Positions 1-12,551 of a stretch of DNA of 64,000 nucleotides are shown in pieces. The notes under the pieces were generated by a model. That model did not search any database and was not told where the DNA came from. It saw only the letters and a list, made by a program, of their open reading frames with translations. The DNA is from Siderastrea radians. Taxonomy: Eukaryota > Cnidaria > Anthozoa > Scleractinia > Rhizangiidae. Positions within the stretch are counted from its first letter, which is position 1; each line of letters opens with the position of its first letter. Made by a program: the position numbers and the translations under genes. The stretch covers positions 65,011,630 through 65,075,629 of the forward strand of contig OZ024887.1 in the NCBI GenBank assembly GCA_964017195.1. Direction: 5' to 3'.

Positions 1-397
1 ACCAAACTGCTATTTTCATGGTTAAATTATTTATAGCAAATCTAAATGGGCGTTTACAGTGTAATTCGAAGAAAGAGTCAGTTTAACAAACAAAAGTAAA
101 TGGTTTTAAATTCGAAGTTTGTTCATTGTGCTCTTAAATCGCTAAAAAAAAAAACAGGAGTATACATTACATCAACAAAAATATGAACAGCTGCTGAAAA
201 GTTTGACCTACCTAAATGTTAACCAAGGTGTTTTGCAAATTGTAAGGTCTATTTTATTTTCTATTATCACAACCGCGCAGATGTGATTACCCGCGGTGGG
301 GTGAATGCCCCATAAAGGCAACCTCCTTGCACTTCGACAGTTGCACTTCAGTACCCAAGTTTCGCTGGACGTTTTCAAAGGTTTCTTGTAAGTCAAG
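1..397 (+). promoter_or_regulatory. 5' flank, presumed promoter and 5' UTR of the astacin gene
   Basis: This AT-rich stretch holds no coding signal that I can support. A weak TATA-like string (cataaagg, 311-318) lies about 80 bases before the start codon, so a transcription start near 340 is conceivable. Both points are guesses from motif and spacing only. Confidence 0.25.
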
Positions 398-3300
398 ATG
401 AAGACATTTTTCATCTTTCTTGCCACAATTTGCTGTGCTTATGGTAAGCATAACATTCTATGTATTATTTGTTGAGTCAAATCTTGACTCCTAGTTTAAA
501 ATGAATATTGAATATTTCTCACCCTACGTGTTTTGTGATCCGGCCAATTTTATTTTAAAAAGCTGATAACATCGCAAAAAATACAGAAATCATCAAAACA
601 GGGAATTGTTTAACAAACAAAGTCTTTCCGACCATGGTATAACTCATGCTTTCATGTGCTTCTTTGTTAAATATTCAGGTAACCTGAAGTCTCCAAGGCC
701 ACCAGGCTTTGAGAATACCTTCACGAAAAACTTCAAACCACGCACATTTTTAATGGCAGGAGGTAAGTGATTAAAATTCCAAATAACTTGGGATTTCTCA
801 AAGTACCAGTTGCAACATTTTTTGTCCTTAGATGTGGTTGAAGGTGACATCCGGTTGGACAAAAGGAATGCCGCTCTCTACCGTGGAGAAAGGAATGCCA
901 TGAAGAACGTTAATTTGTGGCCAAAAGGAGTCGTACCTTACATCCTTGATTCAAGTGTTGGTGAGTACAGATAATCCACGAGATTACTAACAGGTGCCGT
1001 TGATATAAGAGCATTCTATTTTTACGTTGAAGTTCGCGTTTGGAATGACAAAAAATAATTTACTAAATTCAAATGACTTCAAAGTTGAATCCTGGATTCG
1101 AAAAGCCGGACCAGCTTGCGAACCGAGAAGCCGGGAGGGAGGATTTGCGATGGACTGGCATCCCATCTATGGGGAGCAGTGTTACTCCTGGTTGCTTCGT
1201 GCTAAAGAAACCGGTTTCAACAGGTTTTAAGCTTGTGTGCGACTTAATCCTTACTAGCTCTTCATATAAAGTATAGATGCTCTACAGCATTATTTCTAAT
1301 GAATTCTCTAGCGCATTATTTTATATTCCTAATGTCGTTTGATTCGTCTCTGACTCTTCTTCAGTAACGCCAAAAATTTGTTGTTTATTCGTGCAGATGA
1401 TCACCTGAGATCCCAGATTGATGAAGGAATCAAAATATACCATAAGTACACGTGTCTACGGTTTGTGCAGAGAACAACCGAACGTGACTATGTCAGAGTT
1501 ATGAAGCCAGCGTCTGGGTAAGAATCAACGATACATCTTCCTATGTCGTTTACTTGACAAACTCTTAAATCCTGTCGATCGAAGGTATCCTAACCGGTAT
1601 CCTTTCCTCTCACCACTATGACCACTCGCTCACGGAACCCAGTAATCAAAACATTACTGATTCAACCGGCTACATTGTGTGTACTCCAGAATAATAACAA
1701 ACTGAGAATAGTCGGTCGCTAAATGGAAAACATGGTCAGAAACCTACAATAGCCACAAACTGAAAACAGGAAGAGACTGATAATTGAAGTCACAGAATGA
1801 GAATAGCCACAAACTTATTCACAAGACGTACCCTTAACCAGATTTTCCTTTCAGGTGTAATTCAATGGTAGGCGCCGTCGGTGGAGAGCAAATCCTGAAC
1901 ATGGGAGATGGATGTCAGTATGTGGGCCTTGTTCTTCATGAGTTTGGTCATGCAATCGGTTTCTATCATGAACACAACAGACCAGACCGTGACGATACAG
2001 TGGAAATCATGTGGGACAACATTCAGTATGGTAAGCAAACTGAATGGGCTTGTTGTTGCTTTTGTTATTGTGTCAATGTTGCCAATGAAAGCTTCGAAAT
2101 CTTCGGCAATCTTCGGAATGCTCAGGTGATCTTCGTAATTCTTCGGTAATGATATCAGAATTATTAGTTCTGTTCGTCTTCTTCCTTTGAGGTCTTTTGT
2201 CTTTGGTTCTTTCGGATTAAATTTTGAAATCTTCGCTGTAATTTGCAATCACGTTGCCGCACTTTTCTGAATTCATGTGACATGCAAGTTACAAGATACC
2301 CTCCTGTTTTTTATGTATTCGTAGCCAATCATAGATGAGAAGCGTTCTGGAGTCTATTAGCCACTGTCAACTTCATAACTATGTCTGGCTACTACCGCAT
2401 TTTAGTTCTGAATATCCACGACTTAACATTTTTTTAAACTCGCTTTTCCTGTTCAACAGGTTTCAAGGACGCTTTCTATAAGTACACATGGGACGAGGCT
2501 GATGTCCTTGGCTTCAAGTATGATCTGACGTCCATCATGCACTATGAAAACTCTGCTTTTACCAACGGCTACTGCCGCCCAACCATGCTTGTTAAGAATG
2601 ACTACTCGTACGAGGTTACACCTGTTTATTTGAGGGAATTCAGTCCTCAGGACATACAGAAAATCAACAAGCTTTATGGCTGCCAGACCAACGAGTTACC
2701 ACCGCCTGGTAAGAAGTTATAACGGGACACTACAACACTTGATTTATCTAACAGTGTCGGTCTCTGATGGATGATCTGGAAAAAGTTGTTAATTAAAATG
2801 ATTTATTTGCTTTATTTCTTTATTTATTATTTTATTTATTTATTTATTTATTTATTTATTCATTTTCATTTTACATTTAGGATAGTAGCACGCGGTTGAG
2901 CGCGCAAAGAATCGGCGCAACTTGATCCCAGTTATAACGGCAACTGCTCCGCGATGAACAAGGGCCTAACAACTTAACACCTCACCTGCTCAAGGCTTGC
3001 TCCTGCGTTCCTCGCGCCAAGCATTCCATAATATATGTGCATCCTCTGCTGTCCCTGAAGAAAAATAACGAATGCTTGCAGTCCAGCACAGTAGCCAAAA
3101 TTTTGATTCCCGATCCCAAAATAATGACAAATTTTAATTCCCGATCCCACAAAAAATATGTGTCTCAGTCTCTGTTCTCTCCTGTGACTTGTGATCGATC
3201 CTACCTCAGATATTTGTGACCTTGTTACGACTCTGTTAAAGGCTGGTGTATGATAAACTGTTGAAACTTAGGGGACCACTACCTTATTGGTGGAAATAAA

Positions 3301-4596
3301 CTAAAAGGAGGTTTATAGTAAAGCAGTTGCTTTCCACCAGCAAACTAAGAAGAATTTCTTTTACCTTTTTAGTATTACCTGGAAGCGGAAATCCGGATCC
3401 ATCTCGTAAGTTATGTTCATTGGGTTACTTGAAAAAATGTCACAGACAATGCCAATAATGAAAGTTCTAGGTTAGTTCCCTTTGTAGCTTTCCTTGTTTT
3501 CGTGCTTGTCTTTGCGCTTGTTTTTTATCGTGGATCACCAAACCTCTTTCTTTAGCCGGCATAAGTTACTTTTTCTAAAACCTTATTACTTACTTTCAGC
3601 GATAGCACTTTTTCGTTATCTGTTACACAATATTAAGGGAGAAGTTAAGATCGTAATTTTAAGAGTCGCTCAATTGCGCCTTGACGACAAAGCCAATCTT
3701 ATCTCATCTGCTAGCGCTTGTGTGCGAGGGGTACGCAACTATCCAGGGAGAGAGAGCGAGAGAATGCTACAATCAACATTCTCAACGTACAAATCTAAAA
3801 ATCAAAATAATTCCTCTTAAATCACTTACAATTGGGCTTACTGTTTTATTTCAGTAAATCATCACGATACACATGGAAAGAAAGCTCCGCTCTCATCCCC
3901 CTGAAAATAATGCCCTTTTTCACCAGCTAGACATGTCGTTCATGCTCGTTTTGTTGTCTCTTTCAACCTCTCTCACCACAGTTTGAAACTGCATCTTTCC
4001 TTTCTTATAGAGTGCAAATGTGAAGATAAGTACGACAGCTGCCCGAGTTGGGCGAACTCCGGCGAGTGCGGACTCAATCTCAACTGGATGTCTACTAACT
4101 GTCCCAAGAGCTGCAGGACATGTGGAGGTTTGACTATTTTGTCAGTGTAAATGTAAGAAGAACACCGTACCTTATTTTTCCATAACTGCGAGGAATAACA
4201 AAAATCTTACTTGATTCACTTACGTATAAAACTTGCAGAGATTTTACCCACTGATCGCATTTTTTGGAAACTCCCCACCTTGAGTTGAACTATTTTCGAA
4301 GTTTTTTCGGCTCTTTGACCAGTTAACGCAGTTAGGTAAAACTCACGATTTGAGGTTATTCAGGATACTATATATTTTTTTATGTAAAGGACGCCCTCGT
4401 TTATTAGCTGACATTTTAAATGTCCCCCCTTTCACTAATCCAACCGTTAGTACAGTAGAACCCCCGTAACTCGAACTCTGAAGGGAAACGAAAAACAGTT
4501 CGAGTTAACAGGGGGGGGGGGAAGGTCCTCGAGTTATCGGGGTCGATTCAGGTTTGTCAGTCCCAGACTGTTAGGTGTCACCCTCATTAAACAAAG

Positions 4597-4632
<36 letters not shown>

Positions 4633-4637
4633 CTGAC

Positions 4638-4694
<57 letters not shown>

Positions 4695-7600
4695 CCGATT
4701 ACACGACAGGAAGAGCTAATGGGATATTTCAATGGGCATCCGTGGTGGGTTGCAGGAACCAGAAGTCGAGTTATCGGGGTAAATTTTGATCAAGGGAAAT
4801 GAAATTTAGATAGAGTCACTGTCGAGTTAGCGAGGGATTCGAGTTATCCGAGTTGGAGTTAACCGAGTAAAAATGACTCAAAAAAGTGGGGTCAAATCCA
4901 AGGGCAGGTTGAAAGGGTCAGTTAGCTACGTCAGAGTTATAAGTTATCATAAATGATCTACCTTTTTTTTCTTATTGCAGAGCCACCTTCAGGTGAGTGT
5001 TGTGGACTGTCACTGATTATTTCATTTATTTGCTGTTATTTAAGCATAAAGGTTAAACAAAGGAGCACCATAAACATTTGAGACCCTTCTAGCAGTTCTA
5101 GACGAATCCCGCATTTTGCCAACTTCCTTTTCAGTTCATTATTACATCATGTAAGTTCCTATCTGTTTTTCTCAGTAGCCCTTGAGTTATCAACTTTTTA
5201 TATGTATAACAAGGTGAATATTTTTGGTAAAATTTTCTTAGGGCACGATTTTCGAGATACATTTGTAATAAAATAGTTTGCTGACATCTGAACTGGAAGA
5301 CAGTTTCTCATCACTTAATTGATCATAGTTTTAGAAATATAACATGTAGAAGGTAGTATCTAGACAAAAACCAGCGCTAGAAAAATTACAAGATATCAAT
5401 TATCTTTTGTCCCAAACAAGTTTTGTTTACAAATATTTCTTCCTAAAGCCTGATTACAGGAGTAACATACACACTGCTCATTTTAGACTGCCAAGATTTA
5501 TATCCTGTGGCGTGCGAGAGCTGGGGCCAAGGCGGTGAATGCAGCAAGAACCCAATCTGGATGAATGAACATTGTAAAAGGACATGTAACCAGTGCCCAG
5601 GTAAATAATGCATTTATTATTAAAAATACAGTAATTGTAAAAAATGAGTAATAATATTTGATTAAAACTGATAAAAAGTTTGGGCCTTCCACGTTTCACC
5701 GCGAACTATCCACGCGACATTTTCAAAATGTTGCTTCTCCAATGTAAGAATTCGAAGGAAAGCAACAGTCAAGCAAGAAAAGTGACGCTTACTACATTTT
5801 CTTTTTCATTTCAAGGTGCAACAACTCTACCACCGTTTACAGGCAGCACTCTAGCGCCCAAATGCGAAGATAAACACTCTAGCTGCCCAAATTGGGCGAG
5901 TTCTGGAGAATGCGGTCTGAATCTCGATTGGATGTCTGTCAACTGCGCCAAGAGCTGCAGGACATGTGGAGGTATAATACTTGAGTCATTTTATATTCCT
6001 TAAAGGAGGAGTTGAGAGGTAAGAAGATCTTTCTCAAGATCTACATGGTCCTCAAATCTGGAACTGAAAAGTCTTCCTCTTTCTACAAAAGTACTTAAGA
6101 AAACCAAGAAATTGCTCCTTGAAATTCTCATGACTGAAAATGACTGTATATGTCTCTCAGATTAAACTTCGCTCTTTGAAGTTTAAACGTTAGCGATTAA
6201 TTACTGTCACACCTGTTGTCTTGTACACCACACGATTTGACCAAACGATAAGAATATCACTAAACTCTAGAGTGCTTTTAGAGGTTGAAGTTACATGTTT
6301 TTAATTACACTTTTATTTCAATTCTTCCTTGAGCCCGATAGCTGGGTGATGGGTTCTTGGCCAGTAGAGTAGGAATACATGATTTGTGTTTCGTAGAAAC
6401 TAGCGAGGTAAGGGGAAATCGACTAGTTCTGTGTGAACCTCTCATGGATGAAAACTGAGCATAAGCTCTTGGGTAAAACGTTTCAAAATTCACTGCGTTC
6501 AGGCTTATATTGACCTTTGCTTCGTGTCGACGGTTTGCTGAATTTACTAGCTCTTTAAACTATTCTACGACTTCTACATCATAGAGAAAACAGCTTTGTG
6601 TTGGCCTTCTTTAACGAATATTTTTCCCTTCTTTTTTTTTTCTTGCAGAACCGCCTTCAGGTAAGTAATTAGTAAAATATCAGTTTATCAAGCGTATTAT
6701 TTGAATTCGCAGTCTCTTGTTAGCAATCCAGTTTACGTTAAGATAAGATGAGTAATACTATCCTGCAGCCACAGCAAAACATCACGACAGAGATGCTCGG
6801 GCTTTGAAGCAACCACTCAGCCGAAAAATCAAAACCAATCGCGAGACTTGCTCGCACGTGTTTTCCCGCGCTTAACGCTAATTACTTGTTTTTGCTTCGA
6901 CTTATGATTAGTTCATTTTTTGTGTTCCTGTTGTGATCGGTTAGAGAAATTACACTGGTTTTGGTCTTACGACACTCACTTCAAAACTGCTCACCCCATT
7001 ACACTTGTTATTCGAGAGATATTAAGGTATTTTCACAACTGATGCATCCTCCGAACTAAGGTAATTCATTGACAGTACATGACATTAAGGGAGGGAGAAA
7101 TGGCATACTAGCAAATGCTACAGTATGGAACTTACAATTTTGAATAAAATTCTCGTTGGAAGAAAACTGAGTGCCAAAATGATTTATTATTTGTTACGTG
7201 ATCTTTCTCCCTCCATTTTTAGACTGTCAAGACATATACCCCGTGGCGTGCGAGACCTGGGAACAAGCTGGCGAGTGTAGTAAGAACCCCGGTTGGATGA
7301 ACGCCAATTGCAAGAAAACATGCAACCAGTGCACAGGTGTTCTTAACAATATATTGCATGCTTATATTTATCTTTACTGCAGTATTAGGACTAATGATAA
7401 AATAAAAGAGCACACAAAATCTAAAATCGACAAAATAAACCTCACACTTTGTTTTGAGAAACATTTCAAACCAAATTAAACCGCCATCACCACAGAAACG
7501 TTCTTCCAAAAAGCGTTCATTTACGTAAAGAATCGTGCACTTTAGGATTTCATTCCCGTACTCAAAAGTTAGTAAAACCCTGTACACATGAGAAATTTGC

Positions 7601-9410
7601 CACAGAAAAGTACTTCTCAACAGCTTTCGTTACAATTGAAAAATTCATTCCTGAAAAGGTAGAAATACCTTGTGAGGCTTTGTGAGGTCATAGTTTCCTG
7701 CCTTGTACAGCCTAATTAGTGGCAACACAGGAACGCACTGCTCAACGGCTTAGTCACACGTTAGGACTTCATTCACAGACTCAAGCATGATTCAAGGTTT
7801 TATTCCAGGAGATCGAAAGCGACCATGCACTCTGCTGCATTTAATCTGACTTCATCTCCAGCTCTCATTATTAGATTTCTTATCATTTTTTCAAGGTGGA
7901 TCAACTCAACCTCCTACACCTGCCCCTCCAACTCAGCCGCCCCAGCCCACCACCCAGCCAACTGGAAATTGTGCTGATGTTTACCCTCAGTATTGTCCTG
8001 ACTACAAGAATCGGGGAATGTGTTCAACTCATGTGAATTACATGACGGAAGTCTGCCCCAAGACCTGCGGATTTTGTGGTAAGTACGTCGGTCAGCCTAC
8101 TTCCAAGGCGTTCTCTGCTCGGTCAAACTTGTTCCGTTAGCCGTGACGTCAACGAGAGAGACTCGCCCACCCCTTCCCAGACTTCGCACGGACGACGGGG
8201 CAAGAGAGAACGCCTAGGGACTAGGCTGCGTTGGAGTAAGTGTGCGTTTTTAACTGATAAATGAACGACAGTTAATTGTCCTTGCGTTTCTAAAGCACTG
8301 GATGGACAAAGGGGGACAGACCAACGATGCATGAGGTCATACCATATTCAGTTAACTTACTGATAAATTTAAAGAGTAAAATAAAATGTTAAACCAAGTT
8401 AAGGAACAAAAAGGTCATTGCGCGTTTCACTCGCAAGGGAGATTTACCATGGTCTAAGAGGTTGGGTTCCTGGTTCCCGATAAACGTTCTCGATCACCAG
8501 TTTGGCATCTCAAATAATTATAATCTCGTTGTACTATTAGGTGGGGGTGGATCAGGAAATTGTAAAGACGTTTACCCACAGTATTGCCCAGACTACAAAC
8601 AGCAGGGCATGTGTACTACACATGTGGACTACGTCAGAGAGGTCTGCAAGTACACTTGTGGCTTCTGTAGTGAGTAGAATGTTTTACCGTTTTATGAATT
8701 ATGAATTTTTAGGATTTTGTTTCTATTGTAGAGTTGGATTCTTATGAATTTTGTTGGAAAAACGTTTCTGAAAAGTCTCTTTCCAGGTCAGAAATCAATT
8801 GACTCAAATAAGATTCCCAATATCTCAAGTTTCACGTATCTCAACCTGTCTTCATCTGTCTTACATTCATTTGGCAATGAAGATACCGTAAACTGCCGCT
8901 TATAAGCCCCCCCCCCCGCTTATAAGTCCCCCAGTTATGGGCCTATCTACCTGTAAACAAAAAAATACATCCGGTTATAAGCCCCCCCGGATATAAGCCC
9001 CCCTCTAGTTTTCCTTGTTTCCTTAATATTAAGCACTCTCACAAATCTCTGCGAGGATGAACTCTGAGCTTCTGTTTTGTTAAGTTCCGGTTACGTTCGT
9101 GTTGTTACAGTTTTGATTTTGTTGTTAAAATTGAAATGAATTCGATTTATTATGACGTTCTAAAGGTTGATTAAAAACTGGTAAATTAAAAACGTATTTC
9201 GATCAACACTGATGTGTGTCATTTCGAAACGTTTTTTTTTTATTCCGCTAATAAGCCCCCCCCGGATATAAACCCCTCCGTTTATAAGCCCACCCAAAAC
9301 CCCTGACGAAGTTGTATGAGCCCAGGGCTTATAAGCGGCAGTTTACAGTACACTGACAAAAATCTCCCTTACAAATAACAAAACGGTTTATTTTCTACCT
9401 TACAGGTTGA
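398..9410 (+). CDS. Secreted astacin-family zinc metalloprotease with six C-terminal ShK domains
   Basis: Sixteen exons join in frame: 398-443, 679-762, 832-960, 1397-1517, 1855-2030, 2460-2708, 3373-3405, 4011-4127, 4981-4992, 5487-5600, 5816-5971, 6649-6660, 7223-7336, 7896-8078, 8541-8669, 9406-9410 (559 residues). All introns are GT-AG. Residues 1-16 are a signal peptide. The propeptide carries VVEGDI (45-50), the usual astacin latency region. The catalytic domain runs from about 64 to 265 and has the zinc motif HEFGHAIGFYHE (155-166) and the Met-turn SIMHY (210-214), so it should be an active endopeptidase. Six ShK domains follow in residues 281-558. Cnidarian relatives such as Hydra HMP2 act in the extracellular matrix, in morphogenesis or in digestive and nematocyst secretions; which role applies here cannot be told from sequence. 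If the last intron is retained, the protein ends one residue later at 8677. Confidence 0.93.
832..2708 (+). other. Astacin catalytic-domain exons (exons 3-6)
   Basis: Exon 3 (832-960) contains the end of the propeptide and the start of the mature enzyme (NLWPKGVVPY). Exon 4 (1397-1517) contains the first conserved cysteine in YTCLRF. Exon 5 (1855-2030) contains the three zinc-ligand histidines, the catalytic glutamate and the family-typical second HE. Exon 6 (2460-2708) contains SIMHY, with the tyrosine that is the fifth zinc ligand in crayfish astacin, and ends with the conserved INKLYGC. No key residue is missing. The four exons give a catalytic domain of about 200 residues, the normal size for M12A. 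Confidence 0.93.
2813..2862. repeat. (TTTA)n microsatellite in astacin intron 6
   Basis: About fifty bases of imperfect TTTA/TTTAT repeats lie shortly after exon 6. The rest of this intron to 3372 shows no recognisable feature. Confidence 0.85.
4452..4885. mobile_element. Degenerate MITE-like repeat containing a (TTGA)n tract
   Basis: The left edge starts TACAGTAGAACCCCCGTAAC, like other CAGTRGAACC elements in this window. The body repeats the phrase cgagtta several times, up to gagttaaccgagt near 4870. Inside it lies tgtcaccctcattaaacaaag followed by about 100 bases of (TTGA)n (4592-4691). That tail is also found inverted at 34791-34830, so a retroposon 3' end appears to have landed in the MITE. 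A matching right terminus is not clear. Confidence 0.5.
4981..4992 (+). other. 12-nt microexon (first copy)
   Basis: The exon agccaccttcag sits between a strong acceptor (tttttcttattgcag) and a consensus donor (gtgagt). With the split phase-1 codon it encodes Glu-Pro-Pro-Ser, a short linker between ShK domains 1 and 2. Skipping it keeps the frame and shortens the linker by four residues. It is supported by its duplicate at 6649-6660. Confidence 0.8.
6649..6660 (+). other. 12-nt microexon (second copy)
   Basis: The exon aaccgccttcag again encodes Glu-Pro-Pro-Ser and lies between ShK domains 3 and 4, with acceptor ttttcttgcag and donor gtaagt. It differs from the first microexon at two synonymous positions, which argues that the linker is selected as protein and is not a chance splice-site pair. 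Confidence 0.8.
8884..9350. mobile_element. MITE with TACCGTAAACTGCCGCTTAT termini
   Basis: The left end at 8884 (taccgtaaactgccgcttat) and the right end at 9350, read on the other strand (tactgtaaactgccgcttat), match with one mismatch and continue into gcttataagccccc. TA at both edges suits a Tc1/mariner-type target duplication. C-rich motifs built on ttataagcccccc recur inside. No coding capacity is visible. It fills most of astacin intron 15, between the last two exons. Confidence 0.75.
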
Positions 9411-9540
9411 ACATTTCAGAGAAGCACTGAGCTGCTTTACTGAGGAGCACAAGATAACAAGTAGTTATTAACAAAGTCTAAGATGTTTGTCGATGTAATT
9501 TACAGAGAATAAAAGAACATTGTACTTACCTCAAACAGGA
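9406..9540 (+). other. Terminal exon of the astacin gene with polyadenylation signal
   Basis: An acceptor (ttttctaccttacag) at 9391-9405 is followed by gttga. Joined to exon 15 at 8669 this gives AGT TGA, so the stop codon is made by the splice. AATAAA is at 9508-9513. The alternative is that transcripts end in exon 15 with stop TAG at 8675-8677. Confidence 0.6.
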
Positions 9541-11970
9541 ATGATTTACAGGTCGTGTACATTCGTTCCAGACCCCTCACACTTCCCTCTTTCTGTGCAG
9601 TGGAGAAGAAGGCTTTGAACGGTATTGTGTGGCACAAAATTACCTCAACCGTGCTCCGAAATGTCAGACCCGTATTCTTACTCGTACTCGTAATTTTTGA
9701 CTAAATTACAGGCGTGGGTTTTTCAAACATCATTCGATCAAAGGTCATGATTCGCCCATCGTGATTCGAACATGATTAGCAAAGGAAATTCGCCCACAAA
9801 ATGAATCCCCAGAGTAAATACTTATTCCCTGGGTTGTAACTGACGTCCATAGCGATTTCAGTGTAGTGTACACACCGTGGTGTTTTTAAACGTGATTCAC
9901 CACCTAAGATTTGCCCCTCAAGATTTACCCTGTCATGATTCGCCGGCCATGGTTTGCCTGTAGTCAGAAAATGGTGAAGATTTTGTATTTTAAGAATTTA
10001 GTATTTGTGGTGTTGAGCCATTTTGCAGTAGAATTTTCTTCACCATTGCCTGTTCATGAGCAAATCATGAAGATCCGGAAGAATTCGAATCTTGATACGG
10101 CGTCAAAAGAAAATCAATTGATCCGGGGAAAGGGAGGGGGGGAGGGGACTCTCATATAAAATGTCAAAGGTGATCGTCGTACCTTTTAGAGGCAACATTT
10201 GTAGATTTGTATGTTATATTTGTCCCTCAGAACCTGAAGTCAGTCTTCTTTTTAAAACCGATCTAGCCGGTTACAGTTTTGACAAAAAGTCGCTGCAAAG
10301 TGCACGTGCAAACGATGGAACAACTCTATATAGCATTCAAAGCCTTTTATTTAGTAGCGTGAATTTGAGGACCTTTGAGCGAACAAAGGAACCTCTGGTA
10401 GCCACGCGACGCAGTGGGATAAGATCTTGCAAGTCACGCTTAAATAAATCATGGTTACAGGGCTCAAACCAAAGAAATTTCCCTAGCAAAATGGAAGAAA
10501 AATGTAGCCTTCCCACGGACCACCACTTCTTGTTAAAAATTGACACTCAGTTTCCCTTCAACGTTTAGTACGCCAAAACTCAGTGCCCTCTCAAGGAACG
10601 TCCTCTAAAGGGCTAAATAAAACGCCAGTAAACAGGAAAAAAACTACAGAAAAATAGAAGAGACTGGACTTAGCACGAAAATCGAAAAGTTGTCCTGATT
10701 CCTGTTTTACTCGTTTTAAAACTCGAATGGTGCGCGTCACCGAAATCAAAGTTTACAGAAACGGCCATTAAATGGAAAGAAACACCCAATTAATACTTTC
10801 CATTTTGCAGCATTCGTTCAGTGAGGCGATTTGATTGGCATTTTCTAAAATGACGAGCAGAAAATGCCATTTGTTGCTTGAAAACTGATACCGAGAAGTT
10901 ACTAGTAGTGATCAGTCTTCAAAACAGTGCCGCAACTGATCGTTCCATCCGCAACCGAGGAAAGATCCTCTAGCTTAACTTTTCCTCTGAATCACCTCTC
11001 ATTTAAAACGTTAACTCCCACATATTGACAAATTAGTTGAACAAAATTGTACTAAATATCTTATAGCTCTTTTGCTTTAAATTGCATTTTCTTTATTTTC
11101 TCTTCTTTTCTTTTCTTTTTTTTTTTAATCTCCTGTTTCTTATATTTTTGTATTTATTAGTAAGACGAAAAAAGAAATAAAAAAAAATCGGGGAGGAATT
11201 ACTCTGCCCCCAAGCCAGATGGAGAGTAATTCCTAGGCTGCAGCATTCAAATACCACCCGGAGAGAGGACATTCGGGCCCCAAGCCATTTTTGAATAATC
11301 GCTATAAAGTGTGACTCGAACCAACGCCCCTTCGCTCCGGTGTCGCACGCCTCTCGCCCCTCGACCACCGCCGCTTCTGTTAGTACAATCGGAAGAATGG
11401 GAGGTGTCAATTGTTTTTGAAAATTTGCCACGAGGATTGAGACTGCGTACTAGGCTTATCCAGATATAATAGGCTGAAATAGAGCAAAGCACTCTCTCAA
11501 GAAGCTGGAAAGTCAAAAGCAATTGACAGCTTGTCTTTGATCAAAATCTAGAGGAATTCCAGTGTCATTTTTTATGTCAGGAAAGGCAGGCAAAATCAAA
11601 ACATCCCACAAGCCTTCAACGTTGTCCAAGTAGAAAACCTTTTTGGCTTCAGCAGTTCTGAAAACCAGCCGGTCTGCCAAACTAAAGGGTGATTTCAGTC
11701 CCACTGCGTCCAGCTCACTTGGGACTGTTAATGTTGCTGTGTGAATAAAAGACATCAACATTTTCAAGAAAGTACAAGCTTTACATGGCAAAATCCTATC
11801 TGACCTGGACTGAATTTCAGAACTTCTCGTCCCTGCGTAACTGTTGACGAAGTATTGGTCGCTCCTTCGAAATGCCGATGAACATCAGTTTAGACATTGA
11901 GAAAGGTTAGCGCCTTTCACTTGGTCTTCCCTACTGTCTCCCTGCCCACGTCGAACGGCTATATTTTACG

Positions 11971-12092
11971 CTATAGACTATACCTGTTTATACCCAGCTA
12001 TACCCTACAAAACAGAGCTATACGTAGCTATACCTTGCTAAAACCTGCTATACCTAGCTATACACAGCTGTACCTACTGTAGCTATACGTAG
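11971..12092. repeat. Degenerate CTATAC-type tandem repeat
   Basis: The heptamer gctatac and close variants (ctatacc, ctatacg) recur about a dozen times in 120 bases with irregular spacing. Confidence 0.7.
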
Positions 12093-12216
12093 CCTAGCAA
12101 CCTAGCGGGGAGCGTTGGGGGAAAAAAATCATGAAAAGCCATCAATTCATCTTTTACCACAAAATGTTTTGCAGCTGCTCAAAAGAACAAAAAAAGAAAA
12201 AAACAACAACAATAAC

Positions 12217-12253
<37 letters not shown>
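12217..12253. repeat. (CA)n microsatellite
   Basis: An uninterrupted CA run of about 18 units follows an A-rich segment. Confidence 0.95.
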
Positions 12254-12254
<1 letters not shown>

Positions 12255-12551
12255 AAGACCAACAAAGATTTCTGTACTAGGTATGTTTTGGAAAATCCGG
12301 TCAGATATTAATCTCTGAAAAGAAGACCCCATGCGTGTCAGTGCGCGTACCTGGCAAACAGAATCATGAGTAGGTCGAGTCATCGAGTAGGTGCAGAGTA
12401 AAAGTGCAAGGCTCGCTCGCAAGTTAAGAACTGAAAAAAGCCATTTTAGTGAAACTTCTCACGACAGCCTTTACTCTGTCAGACATGTTCCCAAACCGTG
12501 AAACTGTTGAGAGGCTAAAATGCGAATGACGATCACTATTAAAGCGGGCAA

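Larger units (their letters stand above)
4011..8677 (+). repeat. Six tandem ShK (six-cysteine) exon cassettes
   Basis: The ShK exons are 4011-4127, 5487-5600, 5816-5971, 7223-7336, 7896-8078 and 8541-8669. Each ends with the C-x2/3-C-x2-C signature (for example KSCRTC, KRTCNQC, KTCGFC). The upstream coding exons of the array are multiples of three (117, 12, 114, 156, 12, 114, 183) and are bounded by phase-1 introns, so cassettes can be added or lost without a frameshift. Domains 1 and 3 are near copies, as are 2 and 4, and 5 and 6. Domain 1 has an extra cysteine two residues before its first canonical one. ShK domains in astacins are substrate-binding or regulatory appendages. The fold is shared with sea-anemone channel blockers, but nothing here implies a toxin. 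Confidence 0.9.

Noticed and set aside
7219..7620. 133-codon minus-strand frame opposite astacin exon 13
   Set aside because: It is the shadow of a well-supported plus-strand ShK exon and its intron.
10161..10568. 135-codon open frame on the plus strand
   Set aside because: There is no recognisable domain, no splice context and ordinary intergenic composition. Frames of this size occur by chance here.
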